Source: an uncultured Mycoplasmatota bacterium
Lineage (GTDB): Bacteria; Bacillota_I; Bacilli_A; RF39; UBA660
Length of the DNA: 28,891 bases
Reading direction: 5' to 3'
Assembly: GCA_948437815.1 (NCBI GenBank)
Contig: CAOJKG010000002.1
Coordinates: 1 to 28,891, forward strand
Shown: piece after piece, positions 15,158 to 22,390 of the stretch
Numbering within the stretch: the first letter of the stretch is position 1
Layout of the letters: the number at the start of each line of letters is the position of its first letter
Position numbers and translations under genes: made by a program
Notes under the pieces: generated by a model
What the model saw: the letters and a program-made list of their open reading frames with translations, nothing else
Databases searched by the model: none
What the model was told of the DNA's origin: nothing

Positions 15158-16353
15158 TTATTGCTCCTCATTTCATCATATAATTTATTTAAATTTAATT
15201 CATATTTATTATTTTTTCTATGATAATATTTGCGATTTTTAAGTTTTTCAGGCAAATATTCTTGTTTTACATAATCATTCTTATAATTATGTGGATATAA
15301 ATATTCAGAACTGGGATTTATTAAATGTCTTGGTATTCTACCAATATTACCTTTATTTATATCATTTACAGCTTCATTAATTGCTAAGTAAGCACTATTA
15401 CTTTTAGGAGATAATGCTAATTCAGTAACTACAACACCAAGAGGGATTTGTGCTTCTGGTAATCCTACTAATTCGGATGCTTCTATAGCTGCCATAACTT
15501 TTGGTCCCATAGCTGGATTAGCTAAACCTATATCTTCGTAGGCAATAACACTCATTCTACGATATATACTATCTAAATCACCAGCGACAATAAGTCTCGC
15601 TAAATAATGTAGTGCAGCATCAACATCGCTTCCACGAATTGATTTTTGAAAGGCGCTAAGAACATCATAATGTCCATCTTCATTTTTATCGTGAAAAAAA
15701 ACAGGTTTATTATTTATTTTTTTTATATCTTCTATTGTAATTTTGTGTTCTTTAGTAGAATAGTAGGCTACTTCTAAAGTGTTTATTGCTGATCTGAAAT
15801 CACCACTACTTAAAGATGCTATATATTCTAGGGCTTTAGGTTCAATAATAATATTTTCTAAAAAGCTACAAGCTCTATTTAATCCTAATAAGATGTCTTC
15901 TTTATCTAATTCTTTTAACTCATATATTTGACATCGACTTCTAATTGCTGGATTTATTTTATGATAGGGGTTAGATGTTGTTAAACCTATTAGTATTATT
16001 AAACCAGATTCAATATGAGGAAGTAATATATCTTGCTTATCTTTATTCATACGATGTATTTCATCTATAACTAAAATCATTTCGCCATACATTTTAGCTT
16101 CTTCTATTGCTATATCAAAATCAGCTTTATTGTTTGTTGTGGCATTTAAAAATTTAGATCTGATATTTAATTCGTTTATTAGTACATTGGCTATACTGGT
16201 TTTGCCAATACCAGGTTTACCATATAAAATCATAGAAAATATTTTACCATTTTTTATTAGATTGGATAGAACTTTATTTTCCCCTATAAGATGTTTTTGA
16301 CCAATAACTTCTGAAATATTATTTGGCCTTATTTTATTTGCTAGTAGTTCCAT
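15154..16353 (-). CDS. rarA: Replication-associated recombination ATPase RarA/MgsA
   Basis: AAA+ ATPase related to clamp loaders that acts at stalled replication forks. 399 residues from the ATG at 16353, chosen for GGTGAT (16357-16362) upstream and because the -10 box lies just beyond it; a longer in-frame start would begin inside the promoter. Walker A GKPGIGKT (45-52), Walker B ILVIDEIHRM, sensor 1 LIGLTTSNPYHKINPAIRSRC, sensor 2 SSGDFRSAINTLE. The C-terminal tetramerisation domain HYDVLSAFQKSIRGSDVDAA and AYEDIGLANPAMGPK is the RarA hallmark. The tcdA-rarA vicinity matches the yrvM-yrvN order of Bacillus, here in convergent orientation with gpsA in between. Confidence 0.95.
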   Translation of the reverse strand: MELLANKIRPNNISEVIGQKHLIGENKVLSNLIKNGKIFSMILYGKPGIGKTSIANVLINELNIRSKFLNATTNNKADFDIAIEEAKMYGEMILVIDEIHRMNKDKQDILLPHIESGLIILIGLTTSNPYHKINPAIRSRCQIYELKELDKEDILLGLNRACSFLENIIIEPKALEYIASLSSGDFRSAINTLEVAYYSTKEHKITIEDIKKINNKPVFFHDKNEDGHYDVLSAFQKSIRGSDVDAALHYLARLIVAGDLDSIYRRMSVIAYEDIGLANPAMGPKVMAAIEASELVGLPEAQIPLGVVVTELALSPKSNSAYLAINEAVNDINKGNIGRIPRHLINPSSEYLYPHNYKNDYVKQEYLPEKLKNRKYYHRKNNKYELNLNKLYDEMRSNK

Positions 16354-16368
16354 ATAATCACCATAAAT

Positions 16369-16377
16369 ATTATAACA
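16369..16377 (-). promoter_or_regulatory. Extended -10 promoter of rarA-gpsA
   Basis: Minus strand TGTTATAAT; the expected start falls at the GGTGAT ribosome site 6 bases on, giving a leader near 10 bases. It lies within 20 bases of the divergent Xer promoter. Confidence 0.6.
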
Positions 16378-16393
16378 CAAATTTTTGTATTCG

Positions 16394-16402
16394 TGGTATA
16401 AT
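16394..16402 (+). promoter_or_regulatory. Extended -10 promoter of the Xer gene
   Basis: TGGTATAAT, divergent to the rarA promoter; no clear -35. Confidence 0.55.
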
Positions 16403-16422
16403 TTAAAAGTAGGTGAAGTAAA

Positions 16423-17322
16423 TTGAAAGATATGGATGATATTTTTAAAAATAATAAAGAATTAGAAAGATATGCTAATGAGTATTTAATTACTGAATAT
16501 AATACTTCTAAAAATACTAGAGATTCTTATTTATATGATTTAAAAGAATTAGCAATTTTTTATAATAAGAATATTGCTTATTTAAAAAGAGAAGATATCC
16601 AAGAATATTTGCGTAAATTAGTTAATAAAAAAGCTAGAACCAAAGCTCATTATTTAACTGTTTTTAATAGCTTTTATAGTTTTTTAGTTAAAGAAAATAT
16701 AATTGCTATTAATCCTTGTGAAAATATTAAAATGCCTAAATTAGAAAAGAAATTACCAGAATATCTATCTGTGGAAGAAGTAGATAAACTTCTAGATATT
16801 AAAACTAATACTGTATATGAAAAAAGAAATAAAGCAATGCTCGAAATGCTTTATGGAACAGGGGTGAGGATAAGCGAACTTATTAATTTAACAATGAGCA
16901 ATATTTTTTTAGAAGATAAGATGATAAAAGTTTTTGGAAAGGGAAGCAAAGAACGTATTATTCCAATTAATACTTATGCATTAGATTGTTTAGCTGATTA
17001 TTTGCAGTTTGGTCGAAGTGCTTTACTCGGAACTAAAACTAGTGAATATGTCTTCATAAGTAGTAGGCGCACTAAAATTACAAGACAAGCTTTTTTTAAA
17101 ATTATAAAAAAATTATGTGAAGAAGCTGGTATAAAGAAAAATATTAGTCCTCATATTTTAAGACATTCTTTTGCTACTCATTTACTTCATAATGGGGCTG
17201 ATCTTCGTATCGTACAAGAACTATTAGGCCATAGTGATATATCTACTACTCAAATATATACCCATTTAACTAATGAAAAGCTAGAAAGCGAATATGATAA
17301 ACATCCTTTTATGACAAAATAA
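16423..17322 (+). CDS. xerD: Tyrosine recombinase XerC/XerD
   Basis: Site-specific recombinase expected to resolve chromosome dimers at dif. 299 residues, normal length. The N-terminal SAM-like core-binding domain (about 15-105) is followed by the catalytic domain with R149 (GTGVRISEL), K173 (FGKGSKERIIPI), H244-x-x-R247 (PHILRHSFATHLL), H270 (LLGHSDISTT) and nucleophile Y279 (QIYTHLT). The TTG at 16423 is the preferred start because AGGTGA (16411-16416) lies 6 bases before it; the ATG at 16432 would be 15 bases away. The ending is a typical Xer C-terminus. No integrative element surrounds it, so a housekeeping role is more likely than a phage integrase. XerC against XerD cannot be separated by eye. 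Confidence 0.9.
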   Translation: MKDMDDIFKNNKELERYANEYLITEYNTSKNTRDSYLYDLKELAIFYNKNIAYLKREDIQEYLRKLVNKKARTKAHYLTVFNSFYSFLVKENIIAINPCENIKMPKLEKKLPEYLSVEEVDKLLDIKTNTVYEKRNKAMLEMLYGTGVRISELINLTMSNIFLEDKMIKVFGKGSKERIIPINTYALDCLADYLQFGRSALLGTKTSEYVFISSRRTKITRQAFFKIIKKLCEEAGIKKNISPHILRHSFATHLLHNGADLRIVQELLGHSDISTTQIYTHLTNEKLESEYDKHPFMTK

Positions 17323-17348
17323 AAGCCACATTAATTCGTGGCTTTTTT
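17321..17348. terminator. Terminator after the Xer gene, probably bidirectional
   Basis: Perfect 9-base stem AAAAGCCAC (17321-17329) / GTGGCTTTT (17338-17346) followed by T. On the minus strand it also ends in a T-rich run and can serve the small gene 17368-17505. Confidence 0.85.
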
Positions 17349-17367
17349 AATTAATAGAGGGTTATAA

Positions 17368-17505
17368 TTAACGACTCTCTCTATTTGAACGACTACTTTC
17401 GTTTCTAGAGCTTCTAGAAGATTCATTGTTTCTAGAATTTCTTGAACAATTTTTTGAATTCTTTTCGTTCTTATTATTTTTATTATTTTGTTTTTGATTT
17501 CTCAT
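17368..17505 (-). CDS. Small Asn/Ser/Arg-rich basic protein (45 residues), unknown function
   Basis: A short gene, easily missed. The first half is Lys/Asn-rich (MRNQKQNNKNNKNEKNSKN), there is a single Cys at residue 20, and the second half repeats Ser-Arg and Asn-Glu-Ser units. The clear evidence is GGGAGGG at 17514-17520, 8 bases before the ATG: one of the strongest ribosome sites in the window. The frame is clean and converges on the Xer terminator. Low complexity prevents family assignment. It could bind nucleic acid or be a spore- or envelope-associated peptide; neither is shown by the sequence. Confidence 0.65.
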   Translation of the reverse strand: MRNQKQNNKNNKNEKNSKNCSRNSRNNESSRSSRNESSRSNRESR

Positions 17506-17575
17506 TTTCTTTTCCCTCCCACTATTATTATGGTTTAAATAAATACTTTAATTCATAAACTTTAATGGTGATTAT

Positions 17576-18331
17576 ATGGAAATTATTGGCGCATTACTAG
17601 TATCTACCATTGCGGGTTTATCTACTGTTCTTGGAGGATTAGTTATATTTTTTAAGTTTAAAGAGGATAATATTTTAAAATTTATTACTGCTTCTTTAGC
17701 TTTTTCATTAGCTATAATGATTGGTATTAGTATAACTGATTTAATACCTGAATCAACTTTTATTTTACTTAAAAACTTCGGAGTAGAAAAGGGGATAGTA
17801 TTATCTTTTATTGCGTTTATAATAGGGATAATACTAATACATTGTTTACAAAAAATAATAAAGAAGACTGAGATGAAAAAAAGTGATTTATATAAACTTG
17901 GAATTCTTAATATGCTTGCTTTAATATTACATAATTTTCCTGAAGGTATAGCGACTTTTATGAGTTCATATAAAGATATGTCTATGGGAATTAAATTAGC
18001 TTTAGCTATTGCTTTTCATAATATTCCAGAAGGTATTAGTATAGCTGTTCCTATTTATTATGCAACTAACTCTAAAAGGGAAGCTCTTTTTAAAACTTTG
18101 TTATCAGGTATAGCTGAACCAATAGGTGCTTTACTTGCTTATATATTTCTTAGTAAATTTATTACTGATAGTCTAATTAGTTTAATCCTTTTATTAGTTG
18201 GTGGAATTATGATTACTCTTGCTATAGAAGGCATTTTGCCAAAAGCTAAAAAATACAATTTGAATAAGTATTTGTATCTAGGAATGATTGTTGGCTTAGG
18301 CTTAATACTATTTAATTATTTTATATTTTAG
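17576..18331 (+). CDS. zupT: ZIP-family divalent metal transporter (ZupT-like)
   Basis: Inner-membrane importer of zinc and possibly other divalent metals. 251 residues with about eight membrane helices. The paired ZIP metal-site motifs are intact: HNFPEG (119-124) in TM4 and HNIPEG (148-153) in TM5, followed by SGIAEPIGALLAY, also family-typical. The His-rich cytoplasmic loop between TM3 and TM4 seen in many ZIPs is short and Lys-rich here (KKTEMKKSD). The start follows GGTGAT (17567-17572) with a 3-base gap. A CATAAA (17554-17559) may be its -10. No metal-regulator site was recognised upstream. Confidence 0.9.
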   Translation: MEIIGALLVSTIAGLSTVLGGLVIFFKFKEDNILKFITASLAFSLAIMIGISITDLIPESTFILLKNFGVEKGIVLSFIAFIIGIILIHCLQKIIKKTEMKKSDLYKLGILNMLALILHNFPEGIATFMSSYKDMSMGIKLALAIAFHNIPEGISIAVPIYYATNSKREALFKTLLSGIAEPIGALLAYIFLSKFITDSLISLILLLVGGIMITLAIEGILPKAKKYNLNKYLYLGMIVGLGLILFNYFIF

Positions 18332-18621
18332 ATTATTTAATAATACAGTAAGCATTAGAAGTGCAAAAAGATAATTGCTTCAGTGTTTTCGCGAAGTCAA
18401 AGTTAACATAATATATATTTTGCGAAATGTTATTTCTTGATAAAAATTAATTTGCATTACAAAGATGTTTGATTATTTTAAAACACAATTTCTAAATATT
18501 CATCTCATTTCATTGTAATTAATAAATATTATACGTAATAAACCTTAATAAATTTGGCTTAACTTAAATTTATACAAAATTTTTTTACTAAATCATTATA
18601 TTAAAATTTTTTCATACGTTT

Positions 18622-18712
18622 ATAACCTTATTTATATTTATAATATGGTTATTAACGTGCGTGTATATCTTTATTTATATATTTAATAAGGTTATATATT
18701 ATAAACCATATT
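18622..18712. repeat. Four-arm inverted-repeat cluster
   Basis: Arms: ATAACCTTATT (18622-18632), AATATGGTTAT (18642-18652), AATAAGGTTAT (18685-18695), ATAAACCATATT (18701-18712). Arms 1 and 3 are perfect reverse complements; 2 and 4 nearly so; 1 with 2 and 3 with 4 also pair with one mismatch or one extra base. Two local hairpins and a long-range fold are mutually exclusive. The centre holds AACGTGCGTGTATATC, GC-richer than its surroundings. Confidence 0.7.
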
Positions 18713-18755
18713 TTAACTATATTTTTTTAGATTAGATAGTAACGGAAGGGCATTT

Positions 18756-18782
18756 AAAAATAAAAAGGGGATTCCCCCTCTT
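18756..18782 (-). terminator. Terminator of the regulator/Cys-rich protein operon
   Basis: Minus strand: AGGGG, loop GAAT, CCCCT, extended by A-T and G-T pairs, followed by T-rich sequence. Confidence 0.8.
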
Positions 18783-18783
18783 A

Positions 18784-19596
18784 TTAATTTAATTCGGTTT
18801 TAAACCAATAGTAACTATCATTTTTGCCTTCTTTAAAAGTGTGCTTATATATAGTACCATATTTTTTTATTAATGACATAGTCTCTTTAGTGTTGTTTAT
18901 ATCTATTTTTTTTAATTCTTCACTGCACTCATTATTTTTTTCACTATTATTTTTAGAATAACAAATATTGTTACTTATTTTAAGAAAATAATCATATATA
19001 ATTATTTCTCCATTTGAACTTTCTATAGCTTTATCTATCATTCTAAAAATGCTGGTATTAGGAATTATAGATACTTTGTAATTCTCGGCTTTACCACAAT
19101 AATATCTCTCCCCTTCTTTATAACAAGCTTCTTTATCAGATATGTAAAAGCTGTCTTTTTCAGTCATTTCGGTTCCATAAATATCTGTGTAAACTTCGTT
19201 TAAAATATTATTTTCTATTATTTTATAGCTGCATTCACGTTCTTTTTCGTCTGTTGTAGCTAATGTTGTTTTTTCTCCTACTTTACATATTTTGTTATCA
19301 TTTTCATTTTGGATGGTTTCTTTTATTACTTCTGTAATTATATCTTTAATATTCATGGCATAATAAGCTTTACATAATCTGTTTTCTATATCTAAATCGC
19401 TCTCAGTCATAGTTTTATCACTATATGTAATTAAGCCTCCACATTTGTTTGTGTCAACATCGCCAAGACTGGCATGTAAATTTTTTATTTTATCGCTGTT
19501 AATATCTAATTTCTTTTCTCCTAAAAATACTACAAAAATTAATAATATGATCAAAATTATTACTGATATTATTAATACTAAATTCTTATTTTTCAT
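18784..19596 (-). CDS. Membrane-anchored extracytoplasmic Cys-rich protein, unknown function
   Basis: 270 residues. MKNKN is followed by an uninterrupted hydrophobic helix (about 6-26) and then a soluble domain; the positive N-terminus places that domain outside the cell. It is a signal anchor with no lipobox Cys. The outer domain holds eight cysteines (NKCGG, RLCKA, KICKV, RECSY, EACYK, YYCGK, NICYS, NECSE), an even number suggesting four disulfides, which is unusual for a low-GC Gram-positive. It is acidic and rich in Asn, Lys and Glu. No family recognised. Its ATG is 2 bases from the stop of the HTH regulator and has no good ribosome site, so it is presumably translated by coupling; function is likely linked to that regulator. 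Confidence 0.78.
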   Translation of the reverse strand: MKNKNLVLIISVIILIILLIFVVFLGEKKLDINSDKIKNLHASLGDVDTNKCGGLITYSDKTMTESDLDIENRLCKAYYAMNIKDIITEVIKETIQNENDNKICKVGEKTTLATTDEKERECSYKIIENNILNEVYTDIYGTEMTEKDSFYISDKEACYKEGERYYCGKAENYKVSIIPNTSIFRMIDKAIESSNGEIIIYDYFLKISNNICYSKNNSEKNNECSEELKKIDINNTKETMSLIKKYGTIYKHTFKEGKNDSYYWFKTELN

Positions 19597-19598
19597 TG

Positions 19599-20375
19599 TT
19601 ATACTTTTCGAGATTGAATTTCAGCTATTTTTTCAAATACTTCAGCAGCATTTTGTTCATTTATTTGATTATATCCAAGCTCTCTTAATGCTTGTATTTT
19701 TATAGTATTTAGTTGTTGAGTTCTACTTAATTTTTCTTCATTTTTTTGTTCAATTTCTTGTACAAATCTTTTATGACTTTCAGCTAATTTGCTCCTGCTT
19801 GCGCCACCATTATTATATAGAGTTAAGGCTGAATATAAAATTCCTTCAAATATAAATTGACGTTCTTCATCAAAAACAAATTCGTCAGGACTAATAAAGC
19901 CTGTTGTTTTAGACATATATCCTAATATATACTTAATTTCTGGAACATTGTCAATTGATTGTAGCATATGATATAGATAATTCATAGCATTATAATTTTC
20001 TTCTTTTTTGTTTTCTTCTAATAACTTTTCTTTAATTAAATAAGTGATGTCAGCGATTAATGTTTGTTCTGTTTTATTTAAACCTTTCATATCAAAGAAG
20101 CTGTCCATATCACTGGAGTTTTTTACTCCTTGATTTAATCTATTTTCTACAGACATTAAATAATCGGTGGTGATTTTTATTCCCTTTATTGTACCTTCAT
20201 CACCATCTTCAATGTCTAATAATTTTAATAATAGTATTTTTTTCTCCTTGGGCCATTTATTTAGATCTTCTAATTCTAAATAATTATATACCATTTGTCT
20301 TGAAACATTTAAATATTTAGCTAATCTAACTTTAGATATACCAAGTTCTTGCAATAATTCACTTAAACTATTCAT
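19599..20375 (-). CDS. HTH (Xre-like) DNA-binding regulator with a long helical C-terminus
   Basis: 258 residues from the ATG at 20375, preferred because AAGGAG (20383-20388) lies 7 bases upstream, while the ATG at 20381 is only 1 base away. Residues about 8-50 form a helix-turn-helix of the Cro/Xre type: ELGISKVRLAKYLNVSRQMVYNYLE, with LNVSRQMVYNYL as the recognition part. The rest is helical and Glu/Lys/Asn-rich with no recognised domain; a possible coiled coil lies near the C-terminus (residues about 205-255). It is the first gene of a two-gene operon with the Cys-rich membrane protein, driven by the strongest promoter in the window, which is overlapped by a dyad. Autoregulation is a fair inference. 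Confidence 0.75.
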   Translation of the reverse strand: MNSLSELLQELGISKVRLAKYLNVSRQMVYNYLELEDLNKWPKEKKILLLKLLDIEDGDEGTIKGIKITTDYLMSVENRLNQGVKNSSDMDSFFDMKGLNKTEQTLIADITYLIKEKLLEENKKEENYNAMNYLYHMLQSIDNVPEIKYILGYMSKTTGFISPDEFVFDEERQFIFEGILYSALTLYNNGGASRSKLAESHKRFVQEIEQKNEEKLSRTQQLNTIKIQALRELGYNQINEQNAAEVFEKIAEIQSRKV

Positions 20376-20405
20376 TTTCATTCTCCTTTTAATGTTTACA
20401 TTTTA

Positions 20406-20435
20406 ATTATAAGGTAATTAACACAGTTGTGTCAA
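20406..20435 (-). promoter_or_regulatory. Strong promoter of the regulator operon
   Basis: Minus strand consensus TTGACA (20430-20435), an 18-base spacer and perfect TATAAT (20406-20411), the best match to a sigma-A promoter in the window. Confidence 0.85.
20418..20435. promoter_or_regulatory. Candidate operator dyad overlapping the -35
   Basis: TTGACACAACTGTGTTAA: arms ACACA and TGTGT around AC, with outer TT/AA. It covers the -35 and part of the spacer, a typical place for a repressor. Binding by the downstream HTH protein is inferred. Confidence 0.5.
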
Positions 20436-20457
20436 GTAGTTGTTAATCTTTTGTATT

Positions 20458-20499
20458 AAAAAAGAGATAGCTTTATTAGCATAAATACCAAAGCTTCTC
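20458..20499 (-). terminator. Terminator of mnmA
   Basis: Minus strand GAGAAGCTTT (20490-20499) pairs with AAAGCTATCTC (20464-20474) with one bulged A, followed by six T. The stem overlaps the last mnmA codons. Confidence 0.8.
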
Positions 20500-21579
20500 C
20501 CCTTCTTTATAAACATCCTTTATAAAGCCACATCCAAGACATTTTTCTTTATCATAAAATACACAAGCTTGTCCTGGAGTTATAGATTTAGCTAGATTAG
20601 GATAATTTACTTTAATTTCGTTTTCTTTTATATATTCAATTTCAATAGGAATTTCTTCGCCACGATAGCGAAATTTAGCGGTGCAGTTTTTAGGTAAATC
20701 CTCAATTAAATTAATGTTATCTAAGGTGCAAGAGTCACTATAAAGATATTTACTTTCTCCATAAGCTACATATAAAATGTTTTCTTTTACATTTTTTCCA
20801 CAAACATAATGTCTTTCTAAATCTCCGCTTAAACCTACATTTCTTCTTTGACCTATAGTGTAATTCATAAGCCCTGTATGTTTTCCGATAATTTCTTTAG
20901 TTTCAACATTTACTATATTGCCAGGATTTGGCTTTAAATAGTTTTTAATAAATTCTTGATAATGTCTTTCTCCGATAAAACAAATACCTGTCGAATCTTT
21001 TTTGTCAGCGACATTTAATCCAGCTTTTTTTGCTATTTCTCTGATAGTAGGCTTGTCATATTCTCCAATTGGAAATAAAACGTTTTCTAATTGCTTTTTT
21101 GATACATCAGCCAAAAAATATGTTTGGTCCTTATTTTTGTCTAATGCCTGGTATAGTGAACCATTTATCATTCGCGCATAATGACCTGTAGCTATATAAT
21201 CAGCGCCCATTTCTTGAGCTGCTTTTTTGAATAAATCAAATTTAATAAATTTGTTACATAACATATCTGGATTTGGTGTTCTTCCTTTTTTTAATTCTTC
21301 TAGAAAGTAGTTAAATACATTGTCCCAGTATTCTTTTATAAAATCTACTCTATGTAACTTAATACCTAATATCTCACATGTTTTTATGGCATCATTATAA
21401 TCTGTCTCTTGAGGGCAAATATTTTCATTAAAATTAGGATTTCCTAAGGTATCATTGTTAAGCATTGAATCCCAATTGCGCATAAACAAGCCTTCAACAT
21501 CATAGCCTTGCTCTTTTAAAAGGAGAGCTGCTACAGCTGAATCTACTCCACCACTAATACCAACTATAACTTTTTTCAT
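20476..21579 (-). CDS. mnmA: tRNA-specific 2-thiouridylase
   Basis: Thiolates U34 at position 2 in Glu, Gln and Lys tRNAs using persulfide sulfur and ATP. 367 residues, normal length. The N-terminal PP-loop is SGGVDS (9-14); the family segment GLFMRNWD follows. The two catalytic cysteines are C108 in GRTPNPDMLCNKFIKF and C200 in DSTGICFIGER; TGHYAR and the YTIGQRRNVGL block are also present. The C-terminal OB-like domain has AKFRYRGEEI and TPGQACVFYD. A TATAAT at 21596-21601 and TGTGAT (21585-21590) before the ATG suggest a very short leader. The gene lies downstream of the SpoIIM-like gene on the same strand, 150 bases apart. Confidence 0.96.
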   Translation of the reverse strand: MKKVIVGISGGVDSAVAALLLKEQGYDVEGLFMRNWDSMLNNDTLGNPNFNENICPQETDYNDAIKTCEILGIKLHRVDFIKEYWDNVFNYFLEELKKGRTPNPDMLCNKFIKFDLFKKAAQEMGADYIATGHYARMINGSLYQALDKNKDQTYFLADVSKKQLENVLFPIGEYDKPTIREIAKKAGLNVADKKDSTGICFIGERHYQEFIKNYLKPNPGNIVNVETKEIIGKHTGLMNYTIGQRRNVGLSGDLERHYVCGKNVKENILYVAYGESKYLYSDSCTLDNINLIEDLPKNCTAKFRYRGEEIPIEIEYIKENEIKVNYPNLAKSITPGQACVFYDKEKCLGCGFIKDVYKEGEKLWYLC

Positions 21580-21595
21580 ATTACATCACATCTTT

Positions 21596-21601
21596 ATTAT
21601 A
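21596..21601 (-). promoter_or_regulatory. -10 box of mnmA
   Basis: Minus strand TATAAT, 5 bases before TGTGAT and 16 before the start codon; weak -35. Confidence 0.45.
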
Positions 21602-21729
21602 TCATATTTTTGACTATAATAAAACTCGAATTTATATTGAATCTTTTATGCTGCCCTTTGATTTATTTTGTTTTTTCATATCGTATATTGTTAATGCTAT
21701 ATGAGATATAATAATGGCTATTAATTTAT

Positions 21730-22308
21730 CTACTTAATTACAAATAATAATATTGATAATATTTTGTTTCCTATTAAAAAGATTAGAAAATCATTTAATA
21801 TTAAAAGAAAAGTATATATACTTATTTGCTTTAAAACTTTAAATACTAATGCTTTTTTTTCATTTTTATCTTTTTTGGTGATTACTATTTTTATCAAAGT
21901 AATCAATTTTTTAAATATTATTATAAGGAGACTTAAATATAAGCCTTTAGTTATAATAATATATATAATACTATATACAAAGCCATTTAATTTAAAAATA
22001 TTTGTTAAAGTATAAATGTTAAAAAATATACAAATTCCCTCATATATAATATTTAGAGGAAATAGTATTAATCCTATTATGGTTAATGCTGATATGCATA
22101 ATATTAATAGTGTTAAAATATGATTTGTTAAGAAGTTTATTTTGTTTGTATTTAGATAACTTTCGATAGATTTTGTATTTTCTAATAAAGTTTCTATATT
22201 GAGTTTTTTTATTAAAATTAAACCAATAAAAAAGCCTAAACATAATAATATTAGTAAAAGTTTAAAATACTTTTTATTATTTTTTAGACTTGTTTTTATT
22301 GATTTCAT
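21730..22308 (-). CDS. SpoIIM-like multi-pass membrane protein
   Basis: 192 residues from the ATG at 22308, chosen for GGTGAT (22313-22318) 4 bases upstream; the open frame continues upstream but would run through the promoter and antisense to the small gene at 22391. Topology: one helix near 15-33 after a basic N-terminus, an external loop of about 30 residues, then four or so helices. The order of a short N-terminal tail, TM1, a loop and a block resembling LTIIGLILFPLNIIYEGICI fits the stage II sporulation protein M family (SpoIIM/DUF95). Family members occur in non-sporulating bacteria too, so this does not prove sporulation. The call rests on topology and pattern, without a catalytic motif. 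Confidence 0.55.
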   Translation of the reverse strand: MKSIKTSLKNNKKYFKLLLILLCLGFFIGLILIKKLNIETLLENTKSIESYLNTNKINFLTNHILTLLILCISALTIIGLILFPLNIIYEGICIFFNIYTLTNIFKLNGFVYSIIYIIITKGLYLSLLIIIFKKLITLIKIVITKKDKNEKKALVFKVLKQISIYTFLLILNDFLIFLIGNKILSILLFVIK

Positions 22309-22323
22309 AAAAATCACCAATAA

Positions 22324-22329
22324 ATTATA
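22324..22329 (-). promoter_or_regulatory. -10 box of the SpoIIM-like gene
   Basis: Minus strand TATAAT, only 5 bases before the GGTGAT ribosome site; no clear -35. Confidence 0.45.
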
Positions 22330-22358
22330 TTGAAAAATGGATAAAAATATGATAAATT
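22330..22358 (+). promoter_or_regulatory. Possible promoter of the 32-residue peptide gene
   Basis: TTGAAA (22330-22335), 17 bases, TAAATT (22353-22358). The -10 is a weak match. Confidence 0.35.
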
Positions 22359-22390
22359 TATTAAGTAAACAAGAAAAGAATGGTGATTTT

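Larger units (their letters stand above)
18332..18783. other. 450-base non-coding spacer with several inverted repeats
   Basis: No supported gene on either strand. It is even more AT-rich than its surroundings. From left to right: a bulged hairpin GAAGTGCAA/TTGCTTC near 18358-18381, TTTTCGCGAA (18386-18395) and TTTTGCGAA (18418-18426) that can pair through TTCGC/GCGAA, about 170 bases with nothing recognisable, then the four-arm repeat at 18622-18712 (own entry) and the terminator of the minus-strand operon at 18756-18782. Confidence 0.7.

Noticed and set aside
16423..17322. Xer gene as an integrase of a mobile element
   Set aside because: Flanked by housekeeping genes with no excisionase, repressor, att repeats or tRNA; length and motifs fit chromosomal XerC/D.
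21580..21729. Possible 15-codon frame (MKKQNKSKGSIKDSI) before mnmA
   Set aside because: No ribosome site and it runs into the mnmA promoter region; unsupported.
21764..22243. Frames antisense to or out of frame with the SpoIIM-like gene
   Set aside because: No ribosome sites and biased composition; the SpoIIM-like gene has a clear GGTGAT start and membrane topology.
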